Shown: positions 63,701 to 64,000 of the stretch, in pieces | How the letters are laid out: each line of letters opens with the position of its first letter | Position numbering within the stretch: the stretch's first letter is position 1 | NCBI GenBank assembly: GCA_027257055.1 | Contig: JAPVLO010000133.1 | Location: 5,890,001-5,954,000, forward strand | Origin: Cephalopachus bancanus | Taxonomy: Eukaryota; Chordata; Mammalia; Primates; Tarsiidae | Length of the DNA stretch: 64,000 nucleotides | Reading direction: 5' to 3' | Notes under the pieces: generated by a model | Told to the model about the DNA's origin: nothing | Databases searched by the model: none | What the model saw: only the letters and a program-made list of their open reading frames with translations | Made by a program: the position numbers and the translations under genes

Positions 63701-64000
63701 ACAAAAAGAGACAAACTTATGTCCGCTGGCTTTTTGGGAAATAATGATACACATTGGAAAATTTACCCACAGACATATTTCACCTATTTAAGCAAGCTGG
63801 GGCTATTTGCAGACCCCTCTTATCGCATAATATTCTGTATTCAATTGCAGGCAGTTAGGAAAATGTGAGAAAATAGACCTCAAATGCTATATGTTAAAAA
63901 TTCATGTGTACGAGGTCATAAATATGACAAATATGTAGGGATTGTGGAGTCTTAATATTATGTCACTAAGAGTAACAATGAATTTGGTTATTAAAACATC

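Larger units (their letters stand above)
62859..64000 (-). other. DYNC1I1: DYNC1I1 intron 13 (part)
   Basis: Intron sequence upstream of the exon at 62714-62858 in gene orientation, continuing beyond the window. It holds an AluJ and an L2 3' end; 62859-63160 and 63700-64000 are AT-rich with nothing recognised. Confidence 0.8.

Overview
The window is primate-like nuclear DNA, and its only recognisable protein-coding gene is the 3' part of DYNC1I1 (cytoplasmic dynein 1 intermediate chain 1), read on the minus strand. Four exons with intact splice sites encode the last ~173 residues of a protein that is about 645 residues long in human: 62714-62858, 25722-25862, 20755-20880, and 3790-3900 with the stop codon. 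If the gene has the usual 17 exons, these are exons 14-17. Introns of about 36.9, 4.8 and 16.9 kb lie between them. The 3' UTR runs to a poly(A) signal at 2980-2985, and positions 1-2950 are downstream flank. No bacterial or viral gene, CRISPR array, tRNA or rRNA was seen.

The organism is inferred from repeats. Dimeric Alu elements (primate-specific) are abundant, of old AluJ/FLAM type, plus a younger-looking subfamily with its own diagnostic bases. Typical anthropoid AluS/AluY copies and the usual strepsirrhine Alu linker were not seen. This fits a non-anthropoid primate, most likely a tarsier, but it is inference.

Layout. 1-2950: downstream flank with an MLT1 LTR and Alus. 2950-3900: terminal exon with 3' UTR. 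3901-20754 (intron 16): mostly single-copy with MIR/L2 relics, two Alus, a CA repeat and a 39-bp minisatellite. 20755-25862: exons 16 and 15, separated by intron 15, which ends in an ~850-bp G-rich 15-bp-unit minisatellite touching exon 15. 25700-26300: a CpG-rich island over and upstream of exon 15. 26300-62713 (intron 14): repeat-rich, with Alus (one trimeric, one split by an L1), three mariner relics, a complete MER1/Charlie-type element, MLT1 LTRs, L1 and L2 pieces, and long purine or pyrimidine tracts. 62714-64000: exon 14 and part of intron 13.

Functionally, exons 14-16 encode the last blades of the WD40 beta-propeller through which the intermediate chain binds the dynein heavy chain; the terminal exon encodes the acidic C-terminal tail. 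In human and mouse, DYNC1I1 exons 15 and 17 also act as limb enhancers for DLX5/DLX6, so two exons here probably have a double role. The most notable local structure is at exon 15: a coding exon with probable enhancer activity, a CpG-rich island on one side, and on the other a minisatellite whose 15-bp period keeps the exon 15 reading frame open for ~292 codons into the intron.
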